Of a DNA stretch of 64,000 nt, positions 60,821-64,000 are shown one piece after another (the first letter of the stretch is position 1; the number at the start of each line of letters is the position of its first letter). The stretch lies in the NCBI GenBank assembly GCA_963681505.1, contig OY811979.1:572621-636620 (forward strand), written 5' to 3'. The translations under genes were made by a program, and so were the position numbers. The DNA is from Eunapius fragilis. Taxonomy: Eukaryota > Porifera > Demospongiae > Spongillida > Spongillidae. The notes under the pieces were generated by a model. It ran no database searches. It was not told where the DNA came from and saw nothing but the letters and a program-made list of their open reading frames with translations.

Positions 60821-62549
60821 ATGGCGGATCAAACAGACTGTAAGGCTTGAAATCATAAGATTTTTTAAATATTCTTTTTTTGTCTTCTCAGCTGCATTGT
60901 TGGACTTCGTTAAACAAGGACTCAGACCTTCACGTCCAGTTAATGCTGCGGAATTTTTCAAACGTCCCAGACCGAGCGAGAAGGAGATACCTGAATCCGA
61001 GACCTTTGATTACATCGTAGTTGGAGCCGGACCAGCAGGGAGCGTTGTCGTTGGAAAGTTGGCCGAGGCAAACCCTAACGTAAGCATCTTGCTGCTCGAG
61101 GCTGGAGATGCTCCCGTTGAAAATTCCGTAAAAAATCCAAGGCTCTGGCTCTTAGAACAACAAGACCCGAACTACATATGGGGCTACACCACAACCTGCC
61201 AAGAAGGTCTGTACGGACGCCGAGTGCCTATTCTTCGGTCTCGCGGCCTTGGCGGAGGTACGTCACTACTTATGTGGATGCGAGGAGGAAAGGAGACGTA
61301 CAACGAGTGGGTGTCGACTTACAACTGCGAGGGGTGGGGTTGGAACGACATCCTCCCCTACTTTGAGACGCTAGAGAAGGAGATCGGAGTAGTCACTGCT
61401 GATTCTTCTGTCAGCAACGAGTGGTCAGAGGCTCTCTTAGCTGCGGGCAAAGCCAACGCTATGCACTACACCTCCTTCAGCGAGGAGAACGGGGCAAGCC
61501 ACGGGGTCGGATACAACGCGTTGGTACTGAAGGATGGCAAAATGCAGAACCTGTTCGACGTCTTTGTGAAGCGCAAGAGCTTTCCCAATGTCACCGTGAG
61601 GTGCAACGCCTTCGTCACCCACGTCCTGATGGCTCAGAACGGGTGCACCAACACTGCGTACGGTGTGCACTATAGACCGACCAGCAACCCTTGCGGGCCC
61701 TTCTGCGCCGTCCGGGCAAGGAGAGAAGTCATTCTGACGGCAGGTGTGATCGCAACTCCCTTGATCCTGATGCGTTCGGGCATCGGGAACCACAAGGTCC
61801 TCCGTGAGTGTGGCATCGAGCCTCTGTTGGATCTTCCCGGAGTAGGACATGGTCTCACTGACGACATCGCCGTCGGGCTGACTTACACCACTGAGCGAGA
61901 GCTACCCAAGGAGGCCGAAGCCTTCGGTCTGAGCAGCGTCATCATGTCTCCTCAGAACAACGCCGTCACCATTACCGCTCACAGCAACGCCCTCCCAGGC
62001 GTGTGGATCATGCCGGAGTCATGGAAACCCGGGTTCCAGCTGGTCGCCATCTGCCATTCCCCGCGGAGCCGTGGGTACGTGAGGTTGGACCCCAACAACT
62101 TGGAGGGCGCCCCCATCATCGAGCCGAACTATCTCTCAGAGAAGAAGGACGTTAAACAAGCTGTCAAGGCTTTACAACAGCTTAGATCCATCGGACAGTC
62201 CGAATCACTAAAACCCTGGCGTCCGAAGGAGGTACGACCAGGAGAGAAAATCAGCAACAAGGAAGGGCTCGAGGCTTACGTGCGCGGGTTGACCTACGGC
62301 ATGATGTACCCGGCAGGCACGTGCCGCATGGGGAGCCTGGTCCAGGGGTCCATCGAGAAGTCTCTTTCACCCCCCGTGGTGGACCCGTCAACCTTGAAAG
62401 TGTACGGATGCGAACGTCTGAGGGTGATGGATAGCTCTGTCCTTCCCTCCAACCCACACGGCTTCCCGGGAGCAGCAGTACTTGTCGTGGCAATGAAGGG
62501 CGCCTGTATGTTGCTGCATGATAGTAAGCAGTTCGGTTTGGGCCTCTGA
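60821..62549 (+). CDS. GMC-family FAD-dependent oxidoreductase, 558 aa
   Basis: Two exons, 60821-60839 and 60892-62549, joined by a 52-nt phase-1 intron (GACT/GTAAGG ... TTTTGTCTTCTCAG/CT). The ATG sits in an ideal context, GCCATGG, giving MADQTDSALLDFVKQG. The longer frame through the intron has no ATG. FAD-binding motif DYIVVGAGPAGS (46-57) with LLLEAG (Glu76). Other GMC marks: RSRGLGGGTSLLMWMRGG, TAGVIATPLILMRSGIGN, AGTCRMG, VVDPSTLKVYG, LRVMDSSVLPSNPHG. Substrate unknown: an alcohol, choline-like or sterol compound is typical for the family. The usual catalytic His before PxGTC is Tyr479; His529 occupies the second site. No signal peptide or membrane anchor is evident. It is more GC-rich than its surroundings. 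Confidence 0.9.
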
Positions 62550-63190
62550 ATGGATCGACAGCTGTGAGCTGTAGCTGTGTAGGTTTAAACTCAGAAGTAT
62601 ATTTCGTGCATATTTGAAAATGAATGAAACCTGTACCTATTAGAGCCACCATTTTGACTAAGCTATGGATGCGACAGCGATGTGTTACTAAATTTAGTTA
62701 CTAGTGATGTGACGTGAGCAGTCCCGGTAACAATCCTCGGAGGAAAAAAACGTGAGTGAGTGAGTGTGTGTTAAAATTCAAGTCAAACCAAAAAAATTTA
62801 CTACATCGCAGGAATCAATGAATCTAGATTTAAATCTTTTTAAAAAATTTTAAATTGCTCCACAAACCAGATTAGAATCTGGTGGCTATACTACGCAGAA
62901 GTGGTCTACATTACAGAGCCCAGAGCGCTGGCAGGGGACTGGGAGTGAGTACACTGCTGTGTTCATAATTGGACACACTCTGAGTCTTGAAGCCAACAGC
63001 CCTGACACAGAGACATCTTGCATCAGAAGTAAACAATCCCTCTCACAAGGTCAGTGAAAGCATTCACATGGAAGATGACACACATTTGATAACTTATTAG
63101 ACTGTACAATTGTGCATATCACAAGGAGAAGCTACACACATAATAAATGCTGTGGCCAAGTACCTGACTGACAATAATAATAATAAGTTG
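62550..63190. other. Convergent 3' region between GMC and Rab genes
   Basis: Holds the 3' UTRs of both genes. An AATAAA at 63142-63147 on the plus strand could serve the GMC gene, giving a 3' UTR of about 600 nt. A GTGAGTGAGTGAGTG repeat lies at 62752-62768. No other gene seen. Confidence 0.45.
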
Positions 63191-63994
63191 TCAACAACCA
63201 CACCCACCACCTCCGCCTGTCCCTGCATCTCCTTGCTTCTCTTCTACGTGTTTTAATTCAGGCTGAGACTCCTCCCCTTTCTGGCTGGTAGGGTACTGAA
63301 ACACACCACCAGTATAAATCGGCAGCTATCAAAACCCTTACTGCACAGGCAGTATGTTTCAAAAACATACAAATATTAACTGGCACTTCCTAATCAGTAC
63401 AAACCTCAATGGTGAACACAAATAAGCCTGCACTATTAATAGTAATGTGACAGGTCACATGATACACTATTAATAGCACTACTAATTATAGCAATAATTA
63501 CCCAAATGACAAATGGGTAGCAAACAATTTGCTGAGAATGCTGTGTATCTAGAATGTGAATCCAACATGTGCATGCATGGCACATGCCCCAGGTCCCATA
63601 TGCAATGATGATATATGATGTTGTATGATGATATATGATGCTGTACAATGATATATGATGTTGTATGATGATATATGATGTTGTATGATGATATATGATG
63701 TTGTATGATGATATATGATGTTGTATGATGATATATGATGTTGTATGATGATATATGATGTTGTATGATGATATATGATGTTGTATGATGATATATGATG
63801 TTGTATGATGATATATGATGTTGTATGATGATATATGATGTTGTATGATGATATATGATGTTGTATGATGATATATGATGTTGTATGATGATATATGATG
63901 CTGCATGGTGATATGAACAGCAGGTATAGAACATTTTTTTCAATGCAAGGAAATTCACCTTTTTCAGGATAGCTCTGGCTACAGTTTCAAATGC
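63191..63994 (-). CDS. Rab-family small GTPase, C-terminal exons (partial, continues beyond window)
   Basis: Two phase-0 exons: 63959-63994 (AFETVARAILKK, acceptor GTGTAG, donor AAG/GTGAAT) and 63191-63295 (YPTSQKGEESQ...GGGGGCGC, acceptor GTGTTTCAG, stop TGA). Helix 5 text AFETVARAIL resembles the Rab7/Rab9 end of the G domain. The hydrophilic hypervariable tail ends Cys-Gly-Cys, a CxC motif doubly geranylgeranylated in Rabs. Rabs direct vesicle tethering and fusion; which Rab this is cannot be fixed without the G domain, which lies outside the window. The window ends just upstream of the first exon shown. Confidence 0.6.
63605..63908. repeat. 20-bp minisatellite in a Rab-gene intron
   Basis: About 15 copies of GATGATATATGATGTTGTAT, almost perfect, occupying much of the 663-nt intron between the two Rab exons. 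Confidence 0.95.
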
Positions 63995-64000
63995 CTACAC

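Noticed and set aside
60816..60840. Start of the GMC protein at a TTG (MPWRIKQT)
   Set aside because: Not an ATG and it reads through a well-formed 52-nt intron; the spliced ATG at 60821 is better.
61437..61850. Minus-strand ORF of 137 codons
   Set aside because: Antisense shadow of the GC-rich GMC exon.

Overview
This is a window of an animal (metazoan) nuclear genome. It has intron-rich genes with GT-AG introns, animal-type extracellular domains (immunoglobulin, calcium-binding EGF, fibronectin III), retroelement debris and a very heavy load of micro- and minisatellites. Several short introns (52-70 nt), the domain mix and the foldback repeats would fit a marine invertebrate, perhaps a sponge, but no taxonomic marker is present and that is inference. 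There is one 200-N assembly gap.

Layout. (1) 1-16 kb is a repeat island without a recognisable conserved gene. A 158-bp inverted repeat brackets two long-inverted-repeat (foldback) elements lying head to tail: element A (2765-9113) and element B (9120-15632). B carries 2-2.5 kb homopyrimidine/homopurine arms, and its loop contains the assembly gap. A perfect 130-bp-arm palindromic MITE and a possible two-exon gene for a small basic protein lie at the left. (2) 16.9-18.7 kb: a 1.66-kb terminal-inverted-repeat element with a TAA target duplication and an unrecognised exon set on the minus strand. (3) 19-27.8 kb: fibronectin III and EGF exon remnants, a 1.28-kb 28-bp minisatellite, more foldback/MITE copies and retroelement fragments. 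(4) 27.9-30.6 kb, minus: a complete three-exon Ig-domain transmembrane receptor of 745 aa with tyrosine motifs, a Cys/His-rich tail cluster and a PDZ-type C-terminus. (5) 31.36-58.7 kb, plus: a complete 35-exon gene for a BIG1/BIG2-type (ARFGEF1/2) Sec7 guanine-nucleotide exchange factor. All exon phases agree and give 1978 codons plus stop. Its introns hold about a dozen unrelated minisatellites. (6) 59-59.6 kb: a reverse-transcriptase pseudogene. (7) 60.8-62.5 kb, plus: a two-exon GMC-family FAD oxidoreductase of 558 aa. (8) 63.2-64 kb, minus: the last two exons of a Rab-type small GTPase ending in CGC; its 5' part is outside the window.

The receptor and the ARFGEF gene are divergent, with 766 bp between their start codons; the GMC and Rab genes are convergent. 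BIG-type GEFs (trans-Golgi/endosome Arf activation) and Rabs both act in membrane traffic, but nothing here shows they are co-regulated. The most unusual signals are: (a) the foldback island; (b) minisatellites and duplications in ARFGEF introns that contain copies of the neighbouring exon-intron junction, so they carry decoy splice sites; (c) the receptor tail; (d) the small TIR element with an unknown cargo gene.
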